A stretch of DNA of 64,000 nt from Bimuria novae-zelandiae CBS 107.79 (GCA_010015655.1 ML976701.1:190689-254688), one strand, 5' to 3'. Counted from the first letter of the stretch, positions 10,415-23,564 are shown. Notes: generated by a model not told the origin, from the letters alone. Translations and numbers: made by a program.

Positions 10415-10759
10415 TCACGTGTGTCTTGTGAATCCCGCCGATGGAGGCGAGCATGCCTTTTCCGCGAGTAGATAATGGATATTGAGGAGAAATGTACGAT
10501 GGGAGTTAAATTGTTTGAACACAGGAAGTGAATGTGAAATGGAGATCAAGTACCAACGTCGAGACCCCAGTGTAGTCAAGTCGTTAAAGACACTAAAAGA
10601 ACACCTTGAGTATTTTTCTACGCTATGATGCCCGTGAGAACTGTAGAGTATCTTGTCGGCTCTTTCTGGCTTTTCTATTATCGTCTTCGACCTGAATAGA
10701 TGATGCGACACACAGCAAACAAGAAACGCAACGATGATTACAGCAATAGAGGGGCGCAT
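10415..10759 (-). CDS. Doubtful small ORF with N-terminal membrane segment
   Basis: ATG-started frame of 114 residues. It begins MRPSIAVIIVAFLVCCVSHH, which looks like a signal anchor or signal peptide, and is followed by a basic, Ser/His-rich remainder with no domain I recognise. It lies alone downstream of broken gene A. The base composition is not clearly coding, so it may be chance. Confidence 0.2.
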   Translation of the reverse strand: MRPSIAVIIVAFLVCCVSHHLFRSKTIIEKPERADKILYSSHGHHSVEKYSRCSFSVFNDLTTLGSRRWYLISISHSLPVFKQFNSHRTFLLNIHYLLAEKACSPPSAGFTRHT

Positions 10760-11674
10760 CAGACGTAAAGTGAAGGCACTCTTATTGTTTCGCCCTGCTG
10801 TTTATAAAATCCATAGCTCTTTCATGAGGCATGAACAAGAAAACCCGTCTATAACGAAAACGTGCAATGGACAACTCACACGGTTCCACTTTGCATTACA
10901 GCGTAGGAGGAGAGTGGGAACCTTTGGTCAGATGCTGGACAGAACGAATTATGACAGAGGATCAAAGGCACTGAGTGTTAGATTGTTAGATGGAAATTTT
11001 CATCCCGCGTGTGATCTGTTTGACCTATCTGTTAGTCATTTCTTTGTACGATATTCTTATAAAAGAAGATCTATTTTCCATAGATGTAGAGCGCATCATC
11101 GGATTGAGTTGATCTAGCACTATGCGATTATTCAGTGGGTATATTATCTAAAATTTTGAAGGCCAGTGAGACCACTTGAATTGGTCTGTGTGTATTTGAT
11201 ATATTTTATAGAATACTTTTCAGGCTGTTATAAGGTATTGAACCTGTAGTTTTCCTGGTGGATGGTGGAGTTTAATTGCTGGACCTGGACCTGGTCTTAC
11301 CGTCGTGACAATTTTAAGGTTGATTGCTAGCGCGGTATGTAGTAGTGAAAGGACTCGGAAGTGGCTCGTGAGATGGCGAACGTCTGTGCTAATCAACTTG
11401 GTTAAAGAACAACTTTAACTAGAGAGAGCGTAGTCCGTGCAATGAGGCGATATGCCTTCCTGCTATAAAACTCCCTTCGACCACACCTCAGTCTCACTCA
11501 CCTGCTGCTCTCCACATTCTAAGAGTAACCTCACTTCCCTTCAACGCCTATTTATACCCCAGGCATCTTTTCTCACAAGATCACCCTCACGCGAACGCGT
11601 CAACATCCAGCTCTACCCACCCATTTGGATTTCTTGAAACCCTTCACATCTAAGAACTCGTACCTATTAGCACG
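10760..11674. other. Intergenic, no gene recognised
   Basis: This is the 5' flank of the second paralogue, with moderately AT-rich DNA near 11130-11260. A pyrimidine-rich stretch (11500-11620) just upstream of the start resembles a fungal promoter or 5' UTR. I see nothing else. Confidence 0.45.
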
Positions 11675-13668
11675 ATGGGTCTTTGAACAAACTCGGCTTC
11701 TCAGCCTCCAAGAAGGTACGTTGACACTAATTATTCGACGTACTTACATCATTCGCTCACAATCCCAGGAGCGCGAGGAGAAACTCAAGCCTGATAAACA
11801 TATCCTGATCGAATTCGGCCGCGACCGAGTGCAACTATACGTCTCCACATTCTCCATTCCGCAAGCTTCCGCCCTCCTCGTCGATTTTGCCGCCCTTCCC
11901 GCTCTGGAGCGCCACGTCAAGCTCCCGGATGTGGCCAAGTTCATGTTTGACGACTACCTCGCGTGGAACAAGGACGTCGAACAGACGGCTGAGACGTCCT
12001 CCTGGGGCCGTATCATTCTGCTCGCGCACACGATTAAGGTCCTTCTCGATGAATTGTCTCACGACAAGGCTCTTCAAGCACTGATAACGAAGGGGGAAAA
12101 TCTGCTATCCGGCCCTAAACTTATGTTCACCCACGGTGATTAGAACATGCTGCATCTGCAGGTCAAGGCAGGCGATACCCGCGATGCGGGCATGCGGCAG
12201 GTTCTTAGTCGCTTGTTCAAGCGCTCGGGTTTTCTGGTGAGCCATTTGGAAGTCACTGCCCAGGAGCTCGCACACATGGGTCTCAAGTGGGAGCATGTGG
12301 ACGCGTATGCGAGCCCTGGGCCCTACGAGGCGGATTTTTATTTTGCTGAACGGGTTACGAAGGCGACAGATGCCGGTGTTGGTCCTGAGGAAGAGGATGA
12401 GCTGGTCGACGCCTCTGGTTCCCCATCTTGGAGGACTCCGGTCGCCCCGCAGTGTTTGGTCGACGCGACTGAGGACCAACCTGTGCGGGTGCCCTACCGC
12501 AGCCGCAGCCGACTACTGGGACGCAATGTCGATTTAGAACCTTTCTGCGTTTCATGGCGACTCCGGTGAGGAGGGTGGCAAGGAGGATGGTTCTGTCGAT
12601 AGGGCTATGCAGGTTACGCAGGGTCCTGAGCCGTCAGCCCAAAACGAGACGAAGAGTGTCGATTCTACGCTCGCTGACGAACGCACCTCGCAGTCTTCGA
12701 CGGCCGAAACGAAGGCACCTCCCATCGACGACGTGGATGCAACCACCACCGTGGAAGAGAAGATCGAAGTCGCGTCCGCGAAGCCAGAGACACCAGTCGA
12801 CGCATCTCCAGCCTACCACGGTAGTAAAGAAGCCTCGTGCAGGCTATGGTATTTCTGATCCGGAGCCACTGCCATCTGTCGAGTCAAATCAAGAGCAGGC
12901 TTCGCTCTCCACGCCAAAGAAGGAGCTCCCGCATGAGTCCTCCGTACCACAATCCCCCGTTCACACGCCGCAAGTGCCTCCAACCCCACCGCAAGGCACC
13001 GACATTTCGTACAGCACCATCTTCTCACCCAAAGCACGAGATCCCCCGTACCGCCCCAGGTTCACCAACGACTCCAGTCCTCGAGCATGAATCTCCCACC
13101 CCACACGCACCTACCAACCCCGCACCTTCGCAATGCTCCCACGCAATCCGCCACCCCCGGTCCAAAGCAGGACAACCCCACCAAGGCACCACACCAACAG
13201 TCCAAGACCCCCAACCACAGCAGCACCGAACAATCCCGCCGCCTCCCCAACTTTAAGTGGTCCAAATCCGTGCTGAACACCTCGCGCGCTCGCCAAGCCG
13301 TGTAGGCTAGCGACCGCGTCTCCGCTACCGACTCGTCTGCTATGAAGAGCACGAATTGGCGGGAACCTAGGCGTGCGCTTGTCGCGGGGGATTTCAAGGA
13401 GCTGCAGAACGGTGGGATTGTGGGGAACTTTGCGGTTGTGGCGCCGCCGCGGGCGAAGGGTAGGGCGGAGAAGCGGATGATGTTTCCGTATGAGAAGGGG
13501 GTAGATTTTGTGGAGTGGGAGGTGTGGGAGGTGTGGAAGTTGGGGTGTGAAGTGAGGGAGGGGGAGGTAGGGGAGGTAGGGGATGTAGGGGAGGTAGGGG
13601 AGGTAGGGGATGTAGTGTGGTGTTTAGAGGATGTAAGAAGAGATGTTATAGGAAGGAGACATGGGTAA
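11675..13668 (+). pseudogene. Broken acidic-tail family gene B, paralogue of 7231
   Basis: Homologous to gene A. The frame reading SLNKLGFSASKK, a 53-bp intron (11716-11768, GTACGT...CCCAG) at the same place and phase, then LKPDKHILIEFGRD, LPDVAKFMFDDYLAWNKD and IILLAHTIKVLLDEL align with A, as does RQVLSRLFKRSGF after 12190. The only nearby ATG (11675) is two bases out of frame with exon 1, so the start is disrupted. An in-frame TAG at 12141 is followed by continued homology. Frame changes occur near 12560, 12820 and 13085. A further TAG at 13303 is followed by coding-like sequence (MKSTNWREPRRALVAGDF) in the same frame. The tail is acidic and then Pro-rich. Function unknown. Confidence 0.6.
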
Positions 13669-13830
13669 GGGAAATGGGTAAGAGATGTTATAGGAAGGAG
13701 TCAAGGGCAAGGGAGAGATGTTTGAGAGATATGGTTAGGAGACACGGGCAACGGAAATGATTCAGAAATATGGTTAGGAGACATAGATATGGGAAATGGT
13801 TAGGAGATATGGTTTGGAGATATGACTGTC
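13510..13830 (+). repeat. G-rich minisatellite and degenerate GGTTAGGAGACAT tract
   Basis: 13557-13615 is a tandem array of about seven 9-bp units, mostly GGGGAGGTA with GGGGATGTA variants, preceded by GGGAGGTGT units. After 13640 comes a looser array of units like AGATATGGTTAGGAGACAT. The G-runs lie on one strand and could form quadruplexes; that is inference. Confidence 0.7.
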
Positions 13831-13839
13831 CAGAGATAT

Positions 13840-16800
13840 TACAAAACCGGGTCCAAGACAGCAAGAGCCATTTATGAATCTTAGGTTAAAAGCAACGGCA
13901 TGCATGTATGGAAATCGATGGAAATGAATGGCCTGGGGGAGCGACTTTGATTGTTCGCCAACTATACCGCGGAATTACTTCGCATCATAGCGAATGTGTC
14001 TACTCGCAAGAAAACACATGAATACCTAGGTAGTGACTGTTCCGGAAGCCAATATACTGTACGACTGTGCGAGCTCACTACTCACGGCATCTTCCCCTGC
14101 ACAGTCAGCGAAGTCTCCACACCCGTAGCGATTTCGCAACCTCACGGAAGGGAAGTGATGCTGCGGGTAAAGCTACCTGCGGGGTGATCGAGCAGGAAAG
14201 TGATGCCTTCTGTTGCTGTCAGCGTGCGCCAAGCGCATCATTGCCTCAAGCCGTTAAACTCGGACCTCATGTGAATGCGCGCTTTTACTAGACAGTGTGC
14301 ATCCATTACATGGGCTGTGGTCTGCATCACTTGCCCTGTTGAATATCAGGAGACATAGTACGTGAACGTACGAGCAATGATGGACCCACAGTGTCTGACG
14401 TTATCTTTGACAATGGTTGAAGAACCGACTGAATGGATTTGCCTATCCGGACGTACTCGTCCAATACTGGGGGTAGCAGCTCGTGATGTCCCCATCTAAG
14501 TGCGAAGGCTGGTTGACATTGCTAGGTAGATGGGCAATTACCTGATTCAGAATGACTATTCCACTGGAAATCGACATGGAGATTAAGATTGACATGCGGA
14601 GCAACACCGGCTATTTGTCGCATAGAAAGCAGCAAAACCTGTTTCAGCGTTTCCTGCGGAGGAAGAGGCTGTGCTCTTGGACCCGGAGCTGTCGTCTCAG
14701 TTTGGATTAGAAAACGACGCATTTCGCAATTGAAACCACTTTAGAAGCTTGTGCTTGGGTTTTTGTGCTCGCTCGCAAGTGCTCCATAGGTGGGGAAGAC
14801 GATGCACTGTGAGATGAATGGGTTGCTAGTTCTGTGATACTCGCAAACAGTCAGGATGCGGCGCGCAGGTATTCAAAGCTCCGTAGGTTTCATGCAGAAA
14901 AGATGCCTGGCGGGCATTGAAGCTTGCCTGCGCCACCAGTCTAATCCAGAATCTCGACCGCGAGCGGTTACGCATTCACGTGCGTATAATTCGATTAGGC
15001 ACTTTACAGCCATGCGCCCTGTATCACAGTATCTCGCGTGCCACTAACGAATTACGGGCGTACGGCGCTTGCCCAGTCACGGAAATAAACGAGCACCCAA
15101 GTCGGTTACATGCCGTCGACAGGGCTGCGGCACGATGAGTTCCAAGAATGCTAAGACTCGGAGTCCGCTTCGTATGAGACCGAGATGTCGTGCGGGTGAG
15201 GTTAAGGGTTAGTTGTCCACGAATGAAATGATGTACGCCGAGGACGCAGCGTATTTCGGAAGAAGCTACCGAAAAGTCTTTATAAAGAAGCCGACGGGGG
15301 TCAGAATGTGGAGATGGAGCGATGCCAGTGCAAATCCTCGTTAATGCTCAGGACAGTTCTGACTCGCCGGCGCTTGTATCTGGCGGCTGGAAGCGAGCAA
15401 AATCTGCCTTGCGCAATGATCTACCAACAGCCGGACTTGGATACAGTCCTCAGAATGGAGTGTTTGGGAACTAAATTGTGTCGTTCATTCGCGTGTGTGG
15501 ATCTCGTCGAATTGTTTCGGGTTGTTTACGTAGGATTGTTGCGGGACATTGTTGCTGTTTCGCTGCCGCACCACACTAATCCATCAGCTCAACAGAGGCA
15601 TGACAGAGGAATAGACTCCAAGATACGTGATACAGCTTCCCGATTATGCGTTCTTGCCACCCTGCCACCGCTGGGGGCGTTCGTGGCGATGCGTACTGGT
15701 GGCGCAATGCAAGGCCAAAATACTCGCTGGTTCACATGGCAGCCGGAGGGTGGTGAGAGTTACACAGCTCTTGTTGTCAGATTGTTGTAGGGATCCGGAG
15801 TGACTTGCGAGGAGAGTGTGACTGTCACTGGGGCTGCCATGTCGTCCGAGAAAGGGTCGATGGACCCCACCTGCCTCCTCTCGGTTGGGTAGCCGCGGCC
15901 TACAGTCGCCTGTTGTTGAACTCGAATCATCAACATCCAACGACCTCTCCTCCACTTCACTCCTACACCGTCTGCTCGGTAGCCGCCCCGTGCTTGCATC
16001 ACCAGCTGCGTTCTCTTAGACAGTTCAAGCATACTTGCAGCTCCACAAGCGTGCGAAACACGCTCGGGCAGGAGCATGAATGACCAAGGACCGAATAATA
16101 ACTGCTCAGAGCACTGCCGAAACTCGCAGCCACGCTTTACACGGCACCAGCCCGGATTTGAGTTCAGACGAGCATTGCGACAGCCGTACGCGTGACTTCT
16201 GGCTTCTGTGGATGCGACCCAACTGCGCCAAGTCACGATCCTTCTCGTTCAAACTTGTTTTGCGAGGCTTCTCGTCCGAACAAGAACAAGGCTACAACGT
16301 GTTCTTTGTGGACTGCAGACGCCGCTGACCCGTGTGTGGGGCGGTGGTGACCATATCGACAGCCTCGCCGTTGGCCATGTTTCTCATTAGGCCTCCCAGT
16401 TGAAGGCATCCTCGAGTCGCATCCGTGGATATGCGTTCCTCACATCACGCCGCCAATGGCTACTGCTGGCGGCTCGCAAGCACGGCCCATAGCGGCATAC
16501 TTTGCTGGTGATTGTCATTGCTGTCGACCAGTAGCGCCGAGATCGACCAACCGGCCGGCGTGGTCGCTGTCGTTTCCTGTCACGTGAGGCGCGAGGTCGG
16601 CATTCCACTACAGCGATGAAACGCTCTGACTCAGAACTTAAGTGATCGGAATGCTGGACTCTTGGTTCGCTTCTCGCACCTATCATGACCTAATTATACC
16701 TTGCGCTGCCGGCATGTCTTTGCCCGATCCAGCCCCCGCGCCAAAACAGCGGCCACGAACGCCGTCCGGTTGTACGCTGTCGATTGCGTGCTTGTGGAGT

Positions 16801-17964
16801 ACTCGAACCCGACTCTACCATTTCGCATTGGCACGGGCAGCGCGCTAGAAATGCACACCGACACTGCTCCACTGCGTGCGCGATCGTCCACGCTACCAGT
16901 ACGCTGCTGCTTTGGGGAACCGCTTTTTGCCCCCCTGCCATGCCGCGTCTGATGTCGTCTTACAGCATAGCAACCTGGGCCTTCGTGGTGTCCGTCACAC
17001 AGAGCATCGCACTTCAGCTCGGAGAGATCCTGAAGCACTAGTTCCAAAAAGCTAGTCCTTCTAGAAACCTTCCATCACCGACGCGCCGTTGTCCGGCGCG
17101 CAGGGGCAGGACGTCAGCTGCCGCCCGGCTGCAGATACACTCATGTGGATGTCGGTTTGAATGCACGCGCCATGGGGACGACCCTGGTCCGACCCGTTAG
17201 AGCACCGGGCTGGAGCTAGAGCTTGTTATCTCCCGTCATGGCGGTAGCCCCGGTTACAGGGATCTGCTGGTCAATCCCAAGGCTCACTCGACCCTCCACC
17301 GCATTTGTGAACACTTTGCACTCCTGCTCAAGCGGGAGGAAGCAGCCACGATGCGGTCTCCAAAGAGGAAGCCAAAGCTCGGCCACTGTGAGCGACCCTT
17401 GACCACTTTCGGGGCCCCTCTAGTCGGCGCTGTATTTATCGAAATAGCCTACGTGAGATGTGCTCTTATTCCTGACATTGCCATAAGCTCTCCTCTCTGC
17501 CTGCGCCTTAGATCTCCACTCCCACCACCCTTTGTTGACTTGCCTGAATAATCGACCTCAGTTTATAACTTGGTCGACGTTCGGCCGAATCCCACAGGCC
17601 AATCACCCCCAACCGAGCGACTGCGAGACATTACTACTCCGCCACTGTCCGCCACACCAAACCACGGGTACCAGCCTTATGTTGCGGACAAGCATCGCTA
17701 GACCCTCCTGGAGCTAAACTTACACTCGGACTACTCCAGTACAGCCCTACACGTGCCCTAACCTTCTCCGACCTGGTCCACTTGCTGAAACACGGTCGTT
17801 GTCACTCTTCACCTAAGCATTGCACTCCAACGCACTGGCCTTTCTGCCTATGAAATACGTCCGCCTCGCCCTCATACCTCATCAGATACCTAGGCTGACA
17901 CTCGATACTTTCGTCCGCCCTTCACGACTTCACGCGTTTCTTCACCCAGCATCACAACCTCGCC
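13840..17964. other. Gene-poor 4-kb stretch upstream of zinc-finger gene
   Basis: The composition is balanced, not RIPed. Several overlapping frames of 60-160 codons exist on both strands (for example 15308-15790 and its antisense), but none shows a domain, codon bias or splice pattern I can support. The last ~500 bp (17450-17960) is pyrimidine-rich and CT-rich, like a long fungal 5' UTR or promoter. I found no tRNA. Confidence 0.5.
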
Positions 17965-18839
17965 ATGACGAACTTCTTCCCTTCCGAGGCCGAAATGGTC
18001 CTCCTGGCACAAAACGATGGAATGGGTCACCTGTTCCCCTCAAGTTCATGCCAATCACCTCCAAGCATCATGTATTCGCCAGCCCTCCAGCAGATGACGC
18101 ATCGGCCATCAACAACAGAGTCTACGAAGGGACACATCTACCCCTCCGGGCATGAGTATGCTCAGGCTGTAGTGAGCTCGCCATACCCGCCGCAAAGCTA
18201 CTGGTCATCGTCAACTCTCCCAATGCCGCAAACTCATGTTACCTACTCTTCTTACCCACCGCTCACCGCGATGAACACCGCGCAGACACTCGCGCCCGAC
18301 CCTAGATACGTGCATCAACCCGTGGGCGGCGTCCGCCCGTCAAGATCACATTCAGCGTCCTCGAGTCTGGGTGTACCATCACACCGAGCAGAGAGGTCAC
18401 CACCTTCGTTGTCGCGTTCACTTTCGCCAAGCTCGCCAGATCTAAGAGCGTATGGCTTCCCTAACAAGAATGGCACCTGGAGTTGTGCTTATCCGGGATG
18501 CACATCCAGGGCGGTTTTCACAAGAGGATGTGATTTGAGGAAGCATCACAAGAGACACACCAAGTCATTCTTTTGCCGCCACGAAGGATGTCCTCAAGCT
18601 ACTGGAGGTGGCTTCTCCAGCAAGAAGGATCTCGCGAGGCATGAAGCAAAGCATAACCCTGGTGTTTTGTGCGACTGGAACGGTTGCGACAGAGTCTTCA
18701 GCCGAGTGGACAACATGGTGAGTTGCAATACAGTAAAAAGAGTCGACGAAGCTGACTGTGTACACAGCGAGACCACGTCAAGAGGATACACCTCAAAGCG
18801 TCCAGGAACGGAGCCGTTCCCACGTCCATTGCGACGTAA
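17965..18839 (+). CDS. C2H2 zinc-finger protein, putative transcription factor
   Basis: Two exons (17965-18717 and 18768-18839) give 274 residues. The 50-bp intron is GTGAGT...CACAG with a GCTGAC branch site, and it interrupts the last finger. Residues 1-165 are low-complexity, rich in Ser, Pro, Tyr and Gln, like an activation region. Three fingers follow: C174-x4-C179-x14-H194-x3-H198, C204-x4-C209-x16-H226-x3-H230 and C236-x4-C241-x12-H254-x4-H259. The protein ends soon after. Fingers with C-x4-C spacing closely packed at the C-terminus are common in fungal C2H2 regulators, but I do not recognise the particular protein. Its final helix is only complete if the intron is spliced, which supports the model. 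The long gene-poor flanks fit a regulated gene; that is inference. Confidence 0.85.
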
Positions 18840-21800
18840 CAAAGCACTTCGACTGTTCGTCTCGACAGTAACGATTACATATCGAGGAGGCCTTTTGGCG
18901 CACATTCAGGGGCACGCGCCTTTCGGAACCACGACTATCGTTGGTCCGTCCACAGGCATATGGACCAGGTAGTCCGATGCTGGAGATACGGAATCGACTG
19001 TCGGCCGACCTCAAAAGTCTGGAACTTTCCCTCTACGATCATTTCACGATACCCAACCTTACGTTTTCATCATTCACTCTATAGAAGCTCACGGCATTGG
19101 GCATTGCATAATTCCGGCGTTCAATCAATTTCGGGATGGAAAGTAACTTCATCAAGTCGTTAAAGACATTTTATGTTCTCGGGCATTGGGATTCTTTCCG
19201 CGGCAAATCCTTTGTGTGAGCGTTCGGAAGCAATTCTTAGACACAAAACTATTTTTTGATTTTTACTCATACTGCTATCTGTTCTTTGACACCCTTCCGC
19301 TCTTGTTCATCACGCTTCATCAATACCTTTGACTCTTTCGCAAGACTGCAGCTAATCGCACCACTAAGCCAACGTCTTCTTCCACTTGACCAATGGCAGG
19401 ATCCAGCAGTCGTGCCGGTCGTCTTTGGGTAGCCGCTCGGATCTGAAACGGCCGCAGTTAGTGTGGGTGGCCTGACCTTTTGACGAGGCTGATTCGACGG
19501 GTTCTACAAATGTAGGAATTGTTCCCGCACGGATGACATTCGACGGCCCCGCAACCGCGTTGGCTTGCGAAGCAGGGCGTCAACTATCTCTACGGAAGGA
19601 GGGGACTGATGCACGAGTAGGATGTGTGCAGAGACCTCAGGGGCAATGACTTTGAACCCGGGCGCGACAACACGGTCGGAAACATAATCGGCGAGATTGT
19701 GCGTCCGTATCCGATCTGACAGATTGCCTCCCAGCTGTTCCCCCGTTAGACCTTCCCCACCAGAACTGGCCAATGGGCAAGGACAATGTTTACAGCAACC
19801 GGCTTATTCCAGATGCAACCATTCACATGCAAGATCGACAGCGAAACACGAACAGCAATTAAAACAGACTTTTGATTGACCGACGCGCAAGACCCGGAGC
19901 CTCTAGGGTGCTATTTCGTATGCGACAAGGGCACCATCAGGAGTGCCTTTAGTATCACATTACACGAGATACTGCAAGTGCACGTCACTAGAGGCATCTA
20001 GTGTGCCCAACGGCCCACGATAGGCTGTGCATGCTTCGTCGTGGGCGCTTAGTTCATTACACCGAAGACATCAATGCTCGACAGCCTTACTAAGGGTTCG
20101 GGAGTATCGTTACGGCTTACGTTGGCAGCAAGAACTGCTTAGACTCATTCACAAGGACTAGGCCAGCGATATCCCCTCAAAAAGCAGGCAAAAACATCGG
20201 GCCGCGGACGATCTCCATCAACCCACGAATCCTTCGCCTCCTCAGTCCTACATACCTCTCCTGTACAATCGTCAGGAATCTTGCTATCAATAGAATTAAG
20301 CGTAACGGCAGCTCCCACGCATGTCAAAGACGATGGGAGGCCCAGCATAACGGCGCGGAAGCACCCGCGATATGGTCGGCCTGACCTGCGATCGTTTCGT
20401 GGAGGTCGCGTCTTGCATCGTGGTTATTCACCCCCGGTGCTTTCCTGGCCAATCAAGATGCGGAACGAGGTGGCCAACCACAAGGTCGGGAGTTCGACCA
20501 GCCTCACGCCCTAAAATGCGGACAGCGCTTGTTTTCGTCTAATAACCTCTCTTTTCGTCCCATGCGTCACCGTTAGCTCGTTGTGGAAAAGAAGCTGCAT
20601 GCGTAAGCTTTACCTCTTTTGCTTAACCTGCAGTAGCGTCGATCGTAATACTCCGCTTTGGGCACATGCAGGTGGAGAAGCTAAAGAAAAGACTGGACGA
20701 ACGAGCCGCATTGTCATCGCGTTTTACAGTTCTCAGCTTCAACCATTTCGAGAGGTAAAATGGCCCCAACGATGACCTTCACCGACGGGCGACCACAGGC
20801 GTAGCTGAAACCAAAGAGCGCAGACCGCGGCACATTGCGGTGCAAGCAGTGCATTGGTCAATTCGACAGGGCTACGTATGACAACGAGAGCACGACAAGA
20901 CAAGTCCCCCGCTGTTTGAGGCTCAAGCTGGCGTCGGATTTGAAAGGCGCAGTGCCAACCTTTGCGCCCGACCACAACATCTCTCCGTTTTCCTGTGCAA
21001 CTTCCGATCAGTTTCGAGTTTGAGCGAACGTGCTTGGAACGCGCTCGAGTAATTCGGCAAATGCACCGATGCGCTGGAGACGTGCCGTCATGTCTCTATA
21101 AATATACGAGGTGGAGCATGCGGAAGGTGGCTGTGAGGACGGCCTCGTTTCAGAAAATTAAGCTTTTGGATTGCTGACTGCAGCGTAGCGCAATGGTCCC
21201 TACTGGTCGGTGACCGTGCAGAGAACCCATGATCGTTGACTGTCGCTGTGCAGCATGTCGCTGTGCCTCCACTACCATGCGAAGCAGTAAGTCTTGCATA
21301 AGGGCTTCGACGTGGCCGATTAGAATTCCATACACCGTGGTCGCTTTCTCAAACATCGTACACCTTCCCACGTGGAGCAACTGCACTGCCTAACGACCGC
21401 AACTATGCACGCTGCACAGGGCTTTTACCAGCACGATGTACGAAGTACCCTAATTGTACCCAGCACGCACATGCATACTGCATCCCTACAGGGCTGTAAT
21501 CTGGGGCCCTCACCACGACGGTAAAGTACAGTACGGCAAGTGCCATGGTGGATCATACTCCAATACGCTGTACGCGATGACATTGCCCAGCACACCATAC
21601 TGTACACCGTCTCCACCTGCCATCTTGCACCGGTAACTTTTCCTAGCGTGTGGACCGCCGCTGCGCTTCGCGCCCCCATGGTCCCAGTGACCTAGCACCA
21701 GAAACGTTAGAGCGGCGTAGGCCGATGATCTGCAGCCCGGTGTTCCCAAAGAGCATTTGGCATGTCCCTCGGGCCTTCCGAGCGGATTTGTTGTCCGTCC

Positions 21801-23564
21801 GATGACATGGCGACTGCCAAAACGCGGAATTTACGAGTAAGTGGGGGTGATGGTGGGGCGGGCATGTCAGCGTCGGTCGCTTTCCAAAACTCTGGCTCGC
21901 GCATGTGCGCTAGTTCCGGTTCCGTTCAGATTTTGCGAGTTGTTCACGCCTTACCTTTGGCCGATTACTATGGAAATTCTGCAGTGCAGAATGGATCACT
22001 TATACGGCGCGTATGTCGCTCATTCGACGCACGCAAGCCATGAATGCCGACGAGCGGATCGCCTGGAGGTTTTAGATTTATTGCGGCTTCGTCTCCCCTC
22101 TATTAGAGTACGGAAACGTAACCTAGGGCTTCGCAAAAGGCACCGTGGACACGACCCAAGTCATCATTCCACGGCGTTCTACAGCTCCGTAAGCTCGTCG
22201 TCAATACCGATTTGACGCTGTACGGGATTTTCTTGGAGTGTGTTGTACACGTTGAGGGGAATACGAGGATGCAGCAAGACGCTGTCGGTATAGTGCATAT
22301 ACTGCCTCAATGCGGGAGGTGTCTTTGCTGCTCCAGGATGCATAGGTTGTCAAACTCTTTTGCCTCTTTTCTTTCGTTGGATTGGTGGCGGAAACGCGAC
22401 TCCAATCTCGACAACGAGAAATGCAAACGACAATGTGCGGATCATGTCTTCAGTGGTATACATTGGGCGATGCGTCAGTTGAGTTTTCTATTAAACCAAA
22501 ATGGCATGTGTTTTTCATGGCGGAGGTACCAATAGGCACGCTAAACTGCCGTGAGTTGGGTGGTATTCACAGTCGATTGGTCAGCTGCGGTGATAGACAT
22601 ATAGGGCTAATGGTGGCTGCAAGCGTTTGAACGACTGATACCTGCACAATGGGAGGCGGTGTCGAGATTAGCGTCGGCCCTTGGAGTTAAATGTCGTTGT
22701 TACGCTGAAAATGCGGGCGTATGTACCATGTAGGTCGTGGTAAAGTTTGACTGTACCGACCGATCTCAAAGCAATTCGTAAGCCGAAATGATCAGTAATT
22801 GATTGATTTGTATTGCCTTTAACCTGCATTGGCTTCTGGGCATACAGAACAACTCGCATACTGGAGGACTAACATGAAGCTGATATGTAGAAACTCGTGC
22901 TAGCCTGGGGTCGGCGTGGTCGCAAACCCATAGAGCCACACAAGTGTACCGCCCCGAGGATGAGATGGTTCAGTACTTGAATATCGCATGCCATGGCTCC
23001 AACAGAACCTAGGTTGCCGATGGACCGAATTGCCAGGACGAAATTGTCGTTGGCAGTGTCCGGCTTCGGACCGTAGAAAGCAGCTTGCCAGACGTAAATC
23101 GCGTTTGGCGAGTATAGCAGTGTTGGACTGATCAGGGCGCACAGCAAGGGTGTCTATGTGAAAGCCTGACATGACTTCCAAGTCAACAAACTTTGCCGTA
23201 GAGTAGGCGGAGAGCACAGAGAGCTCGCGGGTCCAGATACTCTAGTCAACGGTGAGGATCATGCGAGGAAGTTATAGTTGGTCGAAGGCGGCATCGCAGT
23301 TTCTCCGTTCCCACGGCAGAAGGCTAGCCAACGGTTAGAGATGGTGGAAAGATACAAGGCCTCTCCCTTCCAGCGTCATCACAGCTCCAGTTCGAACGAA
23401 GCAAGTCCTTTTCGAGTGGCGTACCTAACGGTTATGATGGCCACGACAGTTCTGTGATCTGCGGCGTCCTACTGTAATTGCGGTCCGCGAGGTGTGTTTC
23501 GAATTCGAAAAGACGCGACTTTCCTAAACTCACTCAGATGTGCGCGGAATCCTCGACACTACCC
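18840..23564. other. Gene-poor 4.7-kb stretch
   Basis: Balanced composition without RIP marks. Only short overlapping frames (60-124 codons) are present on both strands, none with a domain or splice signals I can support. No tRNA clover-leaf was found; a B-box-like GTTCGA near 20490 does not fold. It may hold non-coding transcripts or decayed genes. Confidence 0.5.

Noticed and set aside
15308..16236. Overlapping frames of ~160 codons on both strands
   Set aside because: No domain, no splice signals and no strand preference. Overlap on both strands suggests chance in balanced DNA.
20430..20520. Possible tRNA with TGGCCAATCAAG and GAGTTCGACC boxes
   Set aside because: The T-arm flanks do not pair and there is no acceptor stem.
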